A DNA stretch of 64,000 bases from Vreelandella hamiltonii. Its GTDB lineage: Bacteria > Pseudomonadota > Gammaproteobacteria > Pseudomonadales > Halomonadaceae. The stretch spans positions 124,001 to 188,000 of the forward strand of contig NZ_BMXN01000004.1 in the NCBI RefSeq assembly GCF_014651775.1, read 5' to 3'. Below the pieces are notes generated by a model that saw nothing but the letters and a program-made list of their open reading frames with translations, was not told the origin of the DNA and searched no databases. The position numbers and the translations under genes were made by a program. Position 1 is the first letter of the stretch; every line of letters starts with the position of its first letter. Shown here piece by piece: positions 1-9,479 of this stretch.

Positions 1-40
1 TTAATCGAGAGCTGACGTTAAGACAGGAATAGACATCAAC

Positions 41-427
41 ATGGCTAACCCGCGTAGTAACCGTAAAAAGGTTAAAAAGCAGGTAGTGGACGCCGTCGCG
101 CACATCCATGCCTCTTTTAACAACACGATCGTGACGATCACAGACCGCCAGGGCAATGCTCTTTCTTGGGCAACAGCCGGTGGTTCGGGTTTTCGTGGTT
201 CTCGCAAGAGCACCCCGTTCGCTGCGCAAGTTGCAAGCGAACGTGCAGCAACTGCTGCAGCCGAGTATGGTGTGAAAAACGTAGACGTGCTGGTCAAGGG
301 CCCCGGTCCCGGCCGTGAATCCGCCGTGCGCGCACTGAACGCCGCCGGCTTCCGCGTGCAAAGCATCGTAGACGCGACGCCCATCCCCCATAATGGCTGC
401 CGTCCGCCGAAGAAACGCCGCGTTTAA
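41..427 (+). CDS. rpsK: 30S ribosomal protein S11
   Basis: Full-length S11 of 128 residues, the usual length for the family. It starts [10 protein letters not shown] and ends with the basic tail [10 protein letters not shown]; the [13 protein letters not shown] stretch near residue 90 is the family signature. S11 sits on the platform of the 30S subunit and contacts 16S rRNA near the E site. It is followed after 12 nt by rpsD and then rpoA and rplQ, the conserved end of the alpha operon, so it is probably co-transcribed with them from a promoter left of the window. No abnormality is seen. Confidence 0.98.
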   Translation: MANPRSNRKKVKKQVVDAVAHIHASFNNTIVTITDRQGNALSWATAGGSGFRGSRKSTPFAAQVASERAATAAAEYGVKNVDVLVKGPGPGRESAVRALNAAGFRVQSIVDATPIPHNGCRPPKKRRV

Positions 428-439
428 GGAGACAGATTC

Positions 440-1060
440 ATGGCTCGTTATATTGGACCGAAGTGCAAACTGTCTCGTCGTGAAGGCACCGATCTCTTCC
501 TGAAGAGTGGCGTGACTCCCTTCGAGAAAAAGTGTAAATCCGAGCAGATCCCGGGTGTACACGGCCAGCGTCGTCAGCGTCTTTCCGACTACGGCTTGCA
601 GCTTCGCGAGAAGCAGAAAGTACGCCGTATGTATGGCGTACTCGAAAAGCAGTTCCGCAACTACTACAAAGAAGCCGCTCGCCTGAAAGGTGCGACCGGT
701 GAAGTACTGTTGCAACTGCTTGAATCCCGACTGGATAACGTCGTCTACCGCATGGGCTTCGGCTCGACTCGCTCTGAAGCGCGTCAGCTGGTCAGCCACA
801 AGGCGATTTCCGTCAACGGCCGCACCGTTAACGTTGCTTCCTACCAAGTGAAGCCGGGTGACGTGGTAGCTGTTCGTGAAAAGGCGAAGAACCAGGCTCG
901 TATCCAAAGCGCGTTGAGCATTGCTGCCAACCGTGGCGATATCACCTGGATCGAAATCGACGCCAAGAAGATGGAAGGCACTTTCAAGGCTCTGCCTGAA
1001 CGCGGTGACCTGACTGCCGACATCAACGAAAACCTGATCGTCGAGCTGTACTCCAAGTAA
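440..1060 (+). CDS. rpsD: 30S ribosomal protein S4
   Basis: S4 of 206 residues, full length. The N-terminal [20 protein letters not shown] and the central S4 RNA-binding domain (about residues 95-160, containing [12 protein letters not shown]) are diagnostic. S4 nucleates 30S assembly by binding the 5' domain of 16S rRNA; in E. coli it also represses translation of the alpha operon. A clear Shine-Dalgarno (AAGGAG) lies just upstream. The 125-nt gap to rpoA is longer than the other gaps in this operon; I could not recognise a regulatory pseudoknot in it. Confidence 0.98.
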   Translation: MARYIGPKCKLSRREGTDLFLKSGVTPFEKKCKSEQIPGVHGQRRQRLSDYGLQLREKQKVRRMYGVLEKQFRNYYKEAARLKGATGEVLLQLLESRLDNVVYRMGFGSTRSEARQLVSHKAISVNGRTVNVASYQVKPGDVVAVREKAKNQARIQSALSIAANRGDITWIEIDAKKMEGTFKALPERGDLTADINENLIVELYSK

Positions 1061-1185
1061 GCAGTCTGTTTGTTGCTTCTGCTTCTTGAGGCCTGGGCGG
1101 GATAGCAAAGCTAACCGCCCAGATGCTCTTGAGTATTGTGCTTTAGAGTACTCAGTATCCGTTTGGCAGCCTGAAAGGTGTTCAT

Positions 1186-2181
1186 ATGCAGCGTTCAGTG
1201 ACAGAGTTTCTTCGCCCCCGCGACATCAAGGTCGAAGAGATCAGCGCACATCATGCCAAAATCGTTCTCGAACCGTTCGAGCGCGGCTTTGGTCACACCC
1301 TGGGGAATGCACTTCGTCGCATTCTGCTTTCATCCATGCCCGGCGCTGCCGTGGTAGAGGCTGAAATCGCCGGTGTAGAGCACGAATACAGTGCGCTCGA
1401 AGGGGTGCAGGAAGATGTCATCGAAATCCTCCTGAACTTGAAAGATGTTGCGATCAAGATGCACAGCCGCGATGAGGCGGTGCTCTCGCTGAACAAGCAG
1501 GGCCCAGCCGTCGTCACCGCTGGCGACATTGCGCTTGATCATAGCGTCGAAATCGTCAACCCGGACCACGTCATTGCACACGTCAATGAAGGTGCCGAGC
1601 TGAAAATTCAGCTTAAGGTAGCGCTGGGTCGTGGTTACGAACCGGCTGACGCTCGTGGCTCTGATGAAGAGACCCGTGCTATTGGCCGCCTGCAGCTGGA
1701 TGCCACCTTCAGCCCTGTTCGCCGTGTTTCCTACTCGGTCGAAGCCGCTCGTGTCGAGCAGCGTACCGACCTCGATAAGCTGATTATCGACCTGGAAACC
1801 GACGGTACACTGGATCCGGAAGAGGCTATCCGTCGCAGTGCGACCATTCTGCAAGAGCAGCTGGCCGCCTTCGTCGACCTGGAAGCTGACAAAGAGCAGG
1901 AAGTCGAAGAGGAAGAGGATCACGTTGATCCGATCCTATTGCGCCCCGTAGACGATCTCGAGTTGACCGTTCGCAGCGCCAACTGCCTGAAAGCCGAGAA
2001 TATCTACTACATCGGTGATCTGATCCAGCGCACGGAAGTGGAGCTGTTGAAGACCCCGAACCTCGGTAAGAAGTCCTTGAATGAAATCAAGGATGTATTG
2101 GCAGCGCGCGGCTTGTCCCTCGGTATGCGGCTGGAAAATTGGCCACCCGCTAGCCTGAAGGACGACAAGGCCTCCGCGTAA
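1186..2181 (+). CDS. rpoA: DNA-directed RNA polymerase subunit alpha
   Basis: RNA polymerase alpha subunit, 331 residues, the normal length. The N-terminal domain (about 1-230) drives dimerisation and beta/beta' assembly; [20 protein letters not shown] near residue 35 is its signature. An acidic linker ([12 protein letters not shown]) leads to the C-terminal domain (about 250-320), with [14 protein letters not shown] and [13 protein letters not shown] as the DNA- and activator-binding helix-hairpin-helix. It lies between rpsD and rplQ as in most gammaproteobacteria. ATG start at 1186. Confidence 0.98.
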   Translation: MQRSVTEFLRPRDIKVEEISAHHAKIVLEPFERGFGHTLGNALRRILLSSMPGAAVVEAEIAGVEHEYSALEGVQEDVIEILLNLKDVAIKMHSRDEAVLSLNKQGPAVVTAGDIALDHSVEIVNPDHVIAHVNEGAELKIQLKVALGRGYEPADARGSDEETRAIGRLQLDATFSPVRRVSYSVEAARVEQRTDLDKLIIDLETDGTLDPEEAIRRSATILQEQLAAFVDLEADKEQEVEEEEDHVDPILLRPVDDLELTVRSANCLKAENIYYIGDLIQRTEVELLKTPNLGKKSLNEIKDVLAARGLSLGMRLENWPPASLKDDKASA

Positions 2182-2220
2182 GCGTCGACTTGAGTCCCAG
2201 TTTGGTAAGGAATCACAACC

Positions 2221-2607
2221 ATGCGTCATCGTAAGAGTGGTCGTCATCTGAATCGTACCAGCTCGCACCGTCAGGCCATGTTCAAGAACATGTCTGTCTC
2301 GCTGGTCGAACATGAAGTCATCAAGACAACCCTGCCCAAGGCCAAGGAACTGCGTCGCGTTATCGAGCCGCTGATCACCCTGGCAAAGCAGGATAGCGTT
2401 GCAAACCGCCGTCTGGCGTTTGCTCGTACGCGCTCCAAAGAAGCCGTCGGCAAACTGTTCAACGAGCTGGGTCCGCGTTACGCCGAGCGTCCGGGTGGTT
2501 ACATCCGTATTCTCAAGTGCGGTTTCCGCACCGGCGACAACGCCCCCATGGCCTACGTTGAACTGGTAGACCGCCCGGTAGCCCAGGAAGAAGCCGCTGC
2601 AGAGTAA
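2221..2607 (+). CDS. rplQ: 50S ribosomal protein L17
   Basis: L17 of 128 residues. The N-terminus [20 protein letters not shown] is highly conserved, and the [19 protein letters not shown] segment near residue 80 is the second family signature. L17 binds the 50S subunit near the exit tunnel. A Shine-Dalgarno (AAGGAA) precedes the ATG. It is the last gene of the alpha operon, and an intrinsic terminator follows within 30 nt. Confidence 0.98.
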   Translation: MRHRKSGRHLNRTSSHRQAMFKNMSVSLVEHEVIKTTLPKAKELRRVIEPLITLAKQDSVANRRLAFARTRSKEAVGKLFNELGPRYAERPGGYIRILKCGFRTGDNAPMAYVELVDRPVAQEEAAAE

Positions 2608-2634
2608 GCGTAGCGCCCCTTCCAAGGCACAATG

Positions 2635-2663
2635 AAAACCGCCCCTCACCGGGCGGTTTTTTT
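2635..2663 (+). terminator. Intrinsic terminator of the alpha operon
   Basis: A perfect 10-bp stem, AAAACCGCCC against GGGCGGTTTT, with a 6-nt loop, ends in seven T residues. It lies 27 nt after the rplQ stop and closes the ribosomal operon. The A-rich 5' arm could let it work in both directions, but no minus-strand gene ends here. Confidence 0.93.
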
Positions 2664-2885
2664 ATGCCTATCGTTTCATGTCCATGGAAAAGAGACGGAT
2701 TGCCTGGCGGGCCTGGATTAATCTATATATAAGCCATCGGGCACATCCATTTGTCGGCAGGCCATGCTAGTCTTGTTCGGCTGGGCATGGCCATGTCAGG
2801 CGGTGCCAGGCCATCAGTGAGTGTGTGCCAAGTTATCAGGCGCGAGTGACGTTTAGCGGTGATGTACATTCATCAAGGGGCAGGT

Positions 2886-4238
2886 ATGGCAGCAGAGGCA
2901 AGGTATTCACGGACAGCGGCAACGGTATGGCTGTTGATGCTCGGTCTACTGGTGATCGGCAGTATCACCAAAGCTCAGGCCAACCCCCGCTATGCGGGCA
3001 TCGTCGTCGATCTGGAACATGGTGAAGTCCTCTATTCTGAGAACGCCGACGAAGCGCGCTACCCCGCCTCACTGACCAAGATGATGACCATGTACCTCAC
3101 CTTCGAAGCGCTGGAGAGAGGGGACTTGCGGCTCGATCAGGCGCTGCCGGTGTCGGCTCAGGCGGCGGCCATGCCCGCCAGCAAGCTCTGGTTGTCAGCG
3201 GGCAGCACCATCAGCGTGGACACCGCCATGCGTGCCCTGGCGGTGCGCTCTGCCAACGACGTGGCCGTGGTGGTGGCCGAGGCCTTGGGCGGCAGTGAGC
3301 AGCGCTTTGCCCATATCATGACGGAGAAGGCCCGAGAGCTGGGCATGAGCAGGACGACTTTCCGCAATGCCTCGGGGTTGCCGGATGACCAGCAGGTCAC
3401 GACGGCGCGGGATATGCTGACCCTTTCGGTGCGTGTGATCCAGGACTTTCCTCAGTACTACCACTACTTTGGGCTGCAGGAGTTCACCCATCGTGGCACT
3501 CGCCACACTAGCCACAACCGCCTGGTGCGTGACTATCCCGGCGCCGACGGCCTGAAGACCGGCTTCATCCGTGCCTCCGGGTTCAATGTCGCGACCACTG
3601 CCGTACATAACGGTCGGCGTATGGTGGCGGTGGTGATGGGTGGTTTCACCGCCGCCTCCAGGGATACGCACATGGCCAGCCTGCTGGATCGCAGTTTCGA
3701 GCGCGCAGCGCTACGTGACCACCAGACCTGGATTGCCAACACCAGCTTCTCTCAGGAGTACATGGGCTTCGGGGGCTCACAGCAGCCGATCTCGCCTCCG
3801 CCCCCTCCCGAGCCCCCGTCCCGCCCGATGATGGCGCATATCGACACCAGCGCCCCGGTCACGGCGGCGGCCGTGGAAGCCCAGTGGTCACAAACCATGG
3901 CGCCTACGCCTTCCCCGCAGGGTGACCCGCTGCTGGCCTTGATCGAGCAGGAGCGTGGCTTTGCCTCGGCGGGAGCGGCACCGGCCTCCGGAGGCGGTAA
4001 CTGGGGCATCCAGGTGGGCGCATTCAGCCAGGCGTACCAGGCGGAACAGTTGGCCCAGCAGGCTGCCCAGCGCTTACCCAGCGATGTAGGAGGGCAAGTC
4101 GCCATCGATACCCTGGAGGGGCGTTCGACGGTGTTCCGAGCACGTGTCGTGGCCCTGGATGAAGCACGTGCCCGTCAGGCCTGTCAGTCATTGCAGGCCC
4201 AGGGCATGGACTGCATGGTGGTGAACGCCAGCCTTTGA
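2886..4238 (+). CDS. Serine-type D-Ala-D-Ala carboxypeptidase (peptidase S11) with C-terminal SPOR domain
   Basis: A penicillin-binding D,D-carboxypeptidase of the S11 family that would trim the terminal D-Ala of peptidoglycan stem peptides in the periplasm. An N-terminal hydrophobic segment (about residues 12-30, ending KAQA) is a signal peptide. The three active-site motifs are SLTK (62-65), SAN (122-124) and KTG (224-226). A Pro-rich linker (301-313) leads to a C-terminal SPOR domain (about 371-450), which in other proteins binds denuded septal glycan. S11 enzymes more often end in a PBP5 C-terminal domain and amphipathic anchor, absent here. I chose the ATG at 2886 because AAGGGG precedes it; a GTG at 2859 and an ATG at 2862 are possible. 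Confidence 0.9.
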   Translation: MAAEARYSRTAATVWLLMLGLLVIGSITKAQANPRYAGIVVDLEHGEVLYSENADEARYPASLTKMMTMYLTFEALERGDLRLDQALPVSAQAAAMPASKLWLSAGSTISVDTAMRALAVRSANDVAVVVAEALGGSEQRFAHIMTEKARELGMSRTTFRNASGLPDDQQVTTARDMLTLSVRVIQDFPQYYHYFGLQEFTHRGTRHTSHNRLVRDYPGADGLKTGFIRASGFNVATTAVHNGRRMVAVVMGGFTAASRDTHMASLLDRSFERAALRDHQTWIANTSFSQEYMGFGGSQQPISPPPPPEPPSRPMMAHIDTSAPVTAAAVEAQWSQTMAPTPSPQGDPLLALIEQERGFASAGAAPASGGGNWGIQVGAFSQAYQAEQLAQQAAQRLPSDVGGQVAIDTLEGRSTVFRARVVALDEARARQACQSLQAQGMDCMVVNASL

Positions 4239-4254
4239 CGCCACCCGGCACGCC

Positions 4255-4289
4255 AACGCCCCGCCAGTGCAGCATTGGCGGGGCGTTTT
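4255..4289 (+). terminator. Intrinsic terminator
   Basis: A 12-bp perfect stem, AACGCCCCGCCA against TGGCGGGGCGTT, with a 9-nt loop and a following T-rich run (TTTTGTTTT). It lies 17 nt after the carboxypeptidase stop and before the EamA gene. Confidence 0.9.
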
Positions 4290-4316
4290 GTTTTATGCGA
4301 CCACAGGAGGAACGCC

Positions 4317-5192
4317 ATGACATCTTCCCTGAAAGGCATTCTCTGCATGTGTGCAGGCGTACTGTTTCTGGCCTTGGGAGACGCGGTATCGAAATGGTTG
4401 GGTGAGGTGCACTCGCCGCTGCAAATCATTTTTTTTAGAGCGCTGGTGTCGCTACCGCTGATCGCCCTGCTGGCTCATTTTGGTGGTGGGCTGCGCAAGC
4501 TGCGTACGCGCCGCCCGGGCGTGCACCTGCTGCGCGGGCTCATTTATACCGCCACCATGGTGTGCTTCGTCTGGGGGTTGACCCTGCTGCCGCTGGCGGA
4601 AGCCACGGCGATTGCCTTTGTGGCCCCGCTGTTCGTGACGCTGCTGTCGGTGCCGTTACTGGGTGAGCGTATCGACCCGCCAGTGCTGGCCGCTTCGCTG
4701 CTTGGCTTTGTCGGGGTGCTGATCGTGGTGCGGCCAGGTGGTGATGCCTTTCAACTGGGGGCCATGGTGGTGCTGGGAGCGGCGGTGTTCTACGCGCTGA
4801 TGATGGTCACCGCACGGCGCTATGGCGCCAACGAGCACCTGTGGGCCATGGTGTTCTACATGACGGCCGTGCCGCTGGTACTGACGGGCCTCAGCCTGCC
4901 CTGGGTATGGCAAACGCCCCATCCCTGGCACTGGCTGGGCTTTGCCGCCTCCGGGGTGCTGGGGGTGGGGGCCACGGCGTTCATCACCTTGGCCTTTCGC
5001 CATGCGCCCGCCGCCATTGCGGCGCCCTTCGATTACACCGCCATGCTGTGGGCCGTGCTGCTGGGGTGGTGGTTCTGGGGAGAACTGCCGGACGTCTGGG
5101 TCTGGGTAGGCAGCGCGCTGATCATGTGCAGCGGTCTGGCCATTGCCTATCACGACCGTCGCACCACCCTGAAACGTCGCCCCACGGCCTGA
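4317..5192 (+). CDS. EamA-family (drug/metabolite) transporter
   Basis: An inner-membrane protein of 291 residues with about ten hydrophobic segments arranged as two EamA repeats, each about 140 residues. Typical sequences are LFLALGDAVSKWLGE in the first repeat and FDYTAMLWAVLLGWWFWGE in the second. Members of the family export amino acids, nucleotides or other metabolites; the substrate cannot be told from the sequence. ATG 4317 is preceded by the strong site AGGAGG. It is transcribed alone after a terminator. Confidence 0.9.
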   Translation: MTSSLKGILCMCAGVLFLALGDAVSKWLGEVHSPLQIIFFRALVSLPLIALLAHFGGGLRKLRTRRPGVHLLRGLIYTATMVCFVWGLTLLPLAEATAIAFVAPLFVTLLSVPLLGERIDPPVLAASLLGFVGVLIVVRPGGDAFQLGAMVVLGAAVFYALMMVTARRYGANEHLWAMVFYMTAVPLVLTGLSLPWVWQTPHPWHWLGFAASGVLGVGATAFITLAFRHAPAAIAAPFDYTAMLWAVLLGWWFWGELPDVWVWVGSALIMCSGLAIAYHDRRTTLKRRPTA

Positions 5193-5293
5193 CATGCACC
5201 GGGAATTGACCCAGGTCAGCAAACCGGCCGACGGGCCGCAACCGGAAAGGTGCGCTGGCTATAATGCCGCCCGTTCAAACAACGGTGACGGTT

Positions 5294-6661
5294 ATGCAAG
5301 CTCCCGAACTTCTCTCGCCTGCGGGCACGTTTCACAACATGCGTTACGCGTTTGCCTACGGTGCCGATGCGGTCTACGCCGGGCAGCCGCGCTACTCGCT
5401 ACGGGTGCGCAATAACGACTTCAAGGTGGCGACGCTGCACCGGGGCATCGAGTATGCCCATGCCAGAGGCAAGCAGTTCTACGTGGCCTCCAACATCGCT
5501 GCGCACAACAGCAAGCTCACGACCTATCTGCGGGATATGGAGCCGGTGATCGAGGCTGGGCCGGACGCTCTGATCATGTCCGACCCCGGGCTGATCATGA
5601 TGATCCGTGAGCGCTGGCCGGAACAAGTCATCCACCTGTCGGTGCAGGCCAACGTGGTGAACTGGGCCGCGGTCAAGTTCTGGCAGCGGCAGGGGATTCA
5701 GCGCATCATTCTTTCTCGGGAGCTGTCGCTGGAAGAGGTGGCCGAGATCCGCACCGAATGCCCGGATATCGAGATCGAGACGTTCGTTCACGGTGCGCTG
5801 TGCATCGCATATTCAGGGCGCTGCCTGCTCTCGGGGTACGTCAATCGCCGTGACCCGAACCAGGGCACCTGCACCAACGCCTGCCGCTGGCAATACAAGA
5901 TGCTGGATGCCACTCAGGATGCCACCGGCGACCTGATACCCGTGGCGGCGGACACCGAGCGGGCCGCGTTGATCGAAGATGTCTCCCGGCCGGGCAAGCG
6001 GATGCCCATCTACGAAGACGAGCACGGCACTTACCTGTTCAACTCCAAGGACCTGCGCGCCGTGCAGCACGTGGCACGCTTGGCGCGCCTGGGTGTGGCG
6101 TCACTGAAAATCGAAGGACGCACCAAGTCCCACTACTACGTGGCGCGTACTGCGCAGGTGTATCGTCAGGCCATTGACGATGCCGTGGCAGGCCGCCCCT
6201 TCGACATGGGCTTGATGGATCAGTTGGAAAACCTGGCCAACCGAGGCTATACCGAGGGCTTTTATCGCCGCCATGTGCACGATGAGTTTCAGAACTACGA
6301 GCGCGGCCACTCCGTTGGCGTGCACCAGCAGTTCGTGGGCGACATCATCGGCGTCGATGCCACGGGCAGCCTGCTGGACGTCGAGGTCAAGAACCGCTTC
6401 GAGGTGGGCGATGCCATGGAGCTGATGCTGCCCGGCGGCAATCGTCGTTTCGTGCTGAAGCAGATGGAAAACGGGCGCGGTGAGTATCAGACTGCCGCAC
6501 CCGGCTCAGGGCATCGTGTCCGCATAGCGCTACCTGGCGCGCCCATCGCCCCGGAGCAGTGGGAGTTTGCCCTGCTGATGCGGGATCTTCCTACCGCTCC
6601 CTCCCACACCCCCGCCCACACTCCCGCCCAGGCCAGCCATCTGGGCGTGGCCGTCAGTTGA
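5294..6661 (+). CDS. trhP: U32-family tRNA hydroxylation protein TrhP (YegQ)
   Basis: Peptidase-U32 family protein of 455 residues, the YegQ/TrhP branch. In E. coli TrhP, with prephenate-derived chemistry, makes 5-hydroxyuridine at the tRNA wobble position; it is not a protease. Seen: the N-terminal ELLSPAGTFHNMRYAFAYGA, the U32 signature region around FVHGALCIAYSGRCLLSGY (about residue 170), the cysteine-rich segment with NQGTCTNACRW, and SLKIEGRTKSHYYVA. The C-terminal tail after residue 430 is a low-complexity His/Pro/Ala stretch. Its 3' end overlaps the convergent dioxygenase gene by 8 nt. Confidence 0.92.
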   Translation: MQAPELLSPAGTFHNMRYAFAYGADAVYAGQPRYSLRVRNNDFKVATLHRGIEYAHARGKQFYVASNIAAHNSKLTTYLRDMEPVIEAGPDALIMSDPGLIMMIRERWPEQVIHLSVQANVVNWAAVKFWQRQGIQRIILSRELSLEEVAEIRTECPDIEIETFVHGALCIAYSGRCLLSGYVNRRDPNQGTCTNACRWQYKMLDATQDATGDLIPVAADTERAALIEDVSRPGKRMPIYEDEHGTYLFNSKDLRAVQHVARLARLGVASLKIEGRTKSHYYVARTAQVYRQAIDDAVAGRPFDMGLMDQLENLANRGYTEGFYRRHVHDEFQNYERGHSVGVHQQFVGDIIGVDATGSLLDVEVKNRFEVGDAMELMLPGGNRRFVLKQMENGRGEYQTAAPGSGHRVRIALPGAPIAPEQWEFALLMRDLPTAPSHTPAHTPAQASHLGVAVS

Positions 6662-7391
6662 ACGCGTAGACATCCATCGCCAGCACGCCGTGCTCGACGC
6701 TATGGTGCAGCCGCTGGCCCTGACCCCCGGCTCCCATGGCGACCAGTAACGGTTGGAAGTGCTCCGGCGTGGGATGGTTGCGCTGGGCATGGGGAGCCGT
6801 TTGCCATGTCAGCAGCGCCTCCCGCGCGTCTTTTTCCAGTTGAGTGTGTGCCCAATCGGCAAAGGCATCCACCCAGCCTGGTGCCTGGCTGCCCTGGGGC
6901 AGTAGCGCATGCAGGTTATGGGTCAGGCTGCCGGAGCCCACGACCAGAATACCTTCGCTGCGCAGGTGGGCAAGCCGCTGGCCCAACTCCATCAGCGCCG
7001 CGTTGCTCCACCGGCTGGGAAGCGACAGCGACACGACCGGTAGCCTGGCCTCGGGGTACATCAGGGAAAGTGGCACCCAAGCGCCGTGGTCCATGCCGCG
7101 CTCCACGAGTCTGGCACCGAGCGTGTTGCCCAGCGTTGCGGCCAGGGCTGGGTCCCCCGGTGCCGGGTACTGCACGGCGAACAACGCCGCCGGAAAACCG
7201 CCAAAATCGTGGAGGGTCTCGGGGTGAGCGCTCTGACTGATGAGCAGCTCCGGCGTTTCCCAGTGGGCTGAGACCACGACGATGGCCTTGGGGCGAAGCG
7301 TCTGGCCCAGCTCACGCAGGAACTGGTGAGCGGGCGTGGGGGTCAGCGCCAGCATGGGCGAGCCGTGAGAGATAAACAGGCTAGGTAACAT
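6654..7391 (-). CDS. Class III extradiol ring-cleavage dioxygenase (4,5-DOPA dioxygenase / YgiD-like)
   Basis: LigB-superfamily dioxygenase of 245 residues. It starts MLPSLFISHGSPMLAL, with the first metal His in SHGSP. Further expected ligand or catalytic positions are in SAHWE, DHGAWVPL and GSGSLTHNLH. E. coli YgiD, the closest well-known relative, cleaves L-DOPA at the 4,5 position; the true substrate here is unknown. It is the last gene of a minus-strand run lysR-doxX-dioxygenase, an arrangement seen around such enzymes, which suggests LysR control. ATG 7391 gives the standard N-terminus, so a longer upstream reading was not used. Confidence 0.88.
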   Translation of the reverse strand: MLPSLFISHGSPMLALTPTPAHQFLRELGQTLRPKAIVVVSAHWETPELLISQSAHPETLHDFGGFPAALFAVQYPAPGDPALAATLGNTLGARLVERGMDHGAWVPLSLMYPEARLPVVSLSLPSRWSNAALMELGQRLAHLRSEGILVVGSGSLTHNLHALLPQGSQAPGWVDAFADWAHTQLEKDAREALLTWQTAPHAQRNHPTPEHFQPLLVAMGAGGQGQRLHHSVEHGVLAMDVYAFN

Positions 7392-7444
7392 AAGGCACCT
7401 CGATGTGCAGCCTGCCAGCGTAGGCACGCCAGCAGGCCAGTGGC

Positions 7445-7855
7445 TCACGCGAAGCGGCGTGCAACGACCAGGCTGCCGCTGCCAAGGCCGGCTTGCACGA
7501 CCAGTGCAATGGCCCAGAATACCGGGAATTCCCAGCCGCCGCCCGGGTTGGAAAAGAGCCAGCCGTTACCGATATGTACCCAGGCGGCTCCCAGCAAAAC
7601 CGGTACCAGGGCAAGGCTGACCCAGCGGGTATAGATACCCAGCAGCAAGGCCAGGCCTCCGCCGACTTCCGCCGCAATGGTCAGGTAGGCCAGAAAGCCT
7701 GGCAGGCCCAGCGACTCAAAATAGCCGACCGTTCCAGGCAGGGTGAACACGAATACTTTCAACAGCCCGTGGGCCAGGGTCATGATGCCCAGGCTGATGC
7801 GCAGCAGGGCAGTGGCATGCAGGTGTGATGCTTGAGTCGTCAGTGTCGTCGTCAT
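7445..7855 (-). CDS. DoxX-family membrane protein
   Basis: A DoxX-type protein of 136 residues with four predicted membrane helices. Conserved parts are LLRISLGIMTLAHGLLK near the start, ESLGLPGFLAYLTIAAEVGG in the middle and GGWEFPVFWAIALVVQAGLG at the end. DoxX proteins are linked to redox and sulfur metabolism or to dioxygenase clusters; their biochemical role is poorly defined. It lies between lysR and the dioxygenase gene on the same strand. ATG 7855 was chosen because the family starts close to this point. Confidence 0.88.
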   Translation of the reverse strand: MTTTLTTQASHLHATALLRISLGIMTLAHGLLKVFVFTLPGTVGYFESLGLPGFLAYLTIAAEVGGGLALLLGIYTRWVSLALVPVLLGAAWVHIGNGWLFSNPGGGWEFPVFWAIALVVQAGLGSGSLVVARRFA

Positions 7856-7947
7856 GGTGTTCTCTCGTGGTCGTCGGCATCCCCTCTGGATGCGATGACG
7901 CCACTGTACGACGACTGCCTGTCTGGATAATCCCCGCTTTTGGCACT

Positions 7948-8868
7948 TCACTGTTGCGCTGGGCGCGACAATCCCAGCGCCTTCTCCCAGGCGGGTGGGT
8001 CGCCCCAGGCAACCGTCAACTGGTCGATCAGGCGTGCCACTTTGGCAGGCAAAAACTGCCGGGCAGGATAGAGCGCGTGGATGTCCAGGTACGTGGGAGG
8101 TATCTCCTGCAATAGCGGCACCAGGCGGCCCTGGGCGATGCTTTCGGTCACCAGGAAGCTGGGCTGATGGGCGATGCCTAGCCCGGCTTCTGCGGCATGG
8201 GTCAGCATATCGCCGTTATTGCTCTCCAGCGGTCCGTCGACACTCAACCACTGCTGCCCCACGCGCCAGTCGCCGCTGTTCTGGCCGCTGCGATAGCGTA
8301 GGCAACGATGGTCGGCCAGCGCCTCCAGGCGGGTGGGAGTGCCGTGCTGCGCCAGGTAGTCAGGAGAGGCGCAGAACACCATCTGGCAGCGTGCCAGGCG
8401 CTTGGCCACCAGGCTGGAATCCGGCAGGCTGCCAATGCGAATGGCCAGGTCGTATCCCTCTTCGAGCAGGTCTACACGGCGGTCATTGAGGTCCAGGCGC
8501 ACCTCCAGGTGGGGATGATCCCGCATGAAGCGAGCCACCTCGGGAGCCAGGTAGCGAGTGCCAAAGCTCATGGGCCCGTTGATGCGCAGTCGTCCGCTCA
8601 CGCTTTGAAGGCCGCTACCCACTTCATTGGCAGCCTCCTCCAGAGCCAGCAGGATCGCCTGTGCGCGGGCCAGATAGCGCTCGCCTGCTTCCGTCAGGTG
8701 CAGCCGCCGGGTGGTGCGCTGTATCAGCCGCGCGCCCAGCGATTCCTCGAGCGCCATGACCCGGCGCGATAGCAAGGTGCGCGAGAGGTCCAGGGCCTCC
8801 GCCGCCCGCGTGTAACTGCCTAACTCGGCCACCTTGACGAAGGCTGTCAGCTGGTCGAACTGGGTCAT
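7948..8868 (-). CDS. LysR-family transcriptional regulator
   Basis: LysR regulator of 306 residues. The winged helix-turn-helix covers residues 1-60 (TAFVKVAELGSYTRAAEALD, LSRTLLSRRVMALEE), and the LysR substrate-binding domain runs from about 90 to 290. Its ATG overlaps the thiE stop as ATGA, so it is translationally coupled to the thiamine genes; 92 nt after its stop doxX begins. It probably regulates doxX and the dioxygenase, but its effector is unknown. Confidence 0.92.
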   Translation of the reverse strand: MTQFDQLTAFVKVAELGSYTRAAEALDLSRTLLSRRVMALEESLGARLIQRTTRRLHLTEAGERYLARAQAILLALEEAANEVGSGLQSVSGRLRINGPMSFGTRYLAPEVARFMRDHPHLEVRLDLNDRRVDLLEEGYDLAIRIGSLPDSSLVAKRLARCQMVFCASPDYLAQHGTPTRLEALADHRCLRYRSGQNSGDWRVGQQWLSVDGPLESNNGDMLTHAAEAGLGIAHQPSFLVTESIAQGRLVPLLQEIPPTYLDIHALYPARQFLPAKVARLIDQLTVAWGDPPAWEKALGLSRPAQQ

Positions 8869-9479
8869 GACCTGAAGAACGCCTGGGCCGCCTGACGTGG
8901 GTCAGGATGGCCGCAAATGGCCGAGATCACCGCGAGCCCGTGGGCACCGGCGGCTTTCACCTGGGCGGCGTGCTCGGCTTTCAAGCCGCCGATGGCCACG
9001 CTGGGCAGCGGGCAGGCACTGGCCAGCTGGGCCAGCCCGGTAAAACCGATGGGCTGCGCGTGGTCCTGCTTGCTCCCGGTGGCAAACACGGGCCCCAGCC
9101 CCACGTAATCCAGCAGCGCCACGGGGGCACGCTGCAACTGCTCCAGGGTATTGATGGAGAGCCCGATGATCGCCTGCTCGCCCAGTACCTGGCGGGCCTG
9201 CACCACGTCCGTATCGCTCTGGCCAACGTGCAAGCCGTCGGCACCGCTTGCGTGCGCCACGTTCAGCCGGTCATTGATGATCAGCGGCACTCCGCTACCT
9301 GCCAGCACTTCCTTGAGACGCTTGGCCTGGGCAATCATGGCCTCGTCGCTAGCCTGTTTGTCGCGTAGCTGGACCAGTGTGACGCCTCCTGCCACGGCGG
9401 CTTCCACGGTACGTGCCAGGCCCGTGGAGGCGCATAGCTGAGCATCCGTGACCAGGTAGAGCGTAAGATCAACCGACAT
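8865..9479 (-). CDS. thiE: Thiamine-phosphate synthase
   Basis: ThiE of 204 residues. It joins HMP pyrophosphate and thiazole phosphate to give thiamine phosphate. Conserved motifs are LYLVTDAQ at the N-terminus, VQLRDKQAS (diphosphate region), NDRLNVAHASGADGLHVGQ, and GLGPVFATGSKQDH. The start at 9479 lies inside the end of thiM (11-nt overlap), which indicates translational coupling. It is under the TPP riboswitch upstream of thiM. A thiD gene is not present in this cluster. Confidence 0.95.
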   Translation of the reverse strand: MSVDLTLYLVTDAQLCASTGLARTVEAAVAGGVTLVQLRDKQASDEAMIAQAKRLKEVLAGSGVPLIINDRLNVAHASGADGLHVGQSDTDVVQARQVLGEQAIIGLSINTLEQLQRAPVALLDYVGLGPVFATGSKQDHAQPIGFTGLAQLASACPLPSVAIGGLKAEHAAQVKAAGAHGLAVISAICGHPDPRQAAQAFFRS

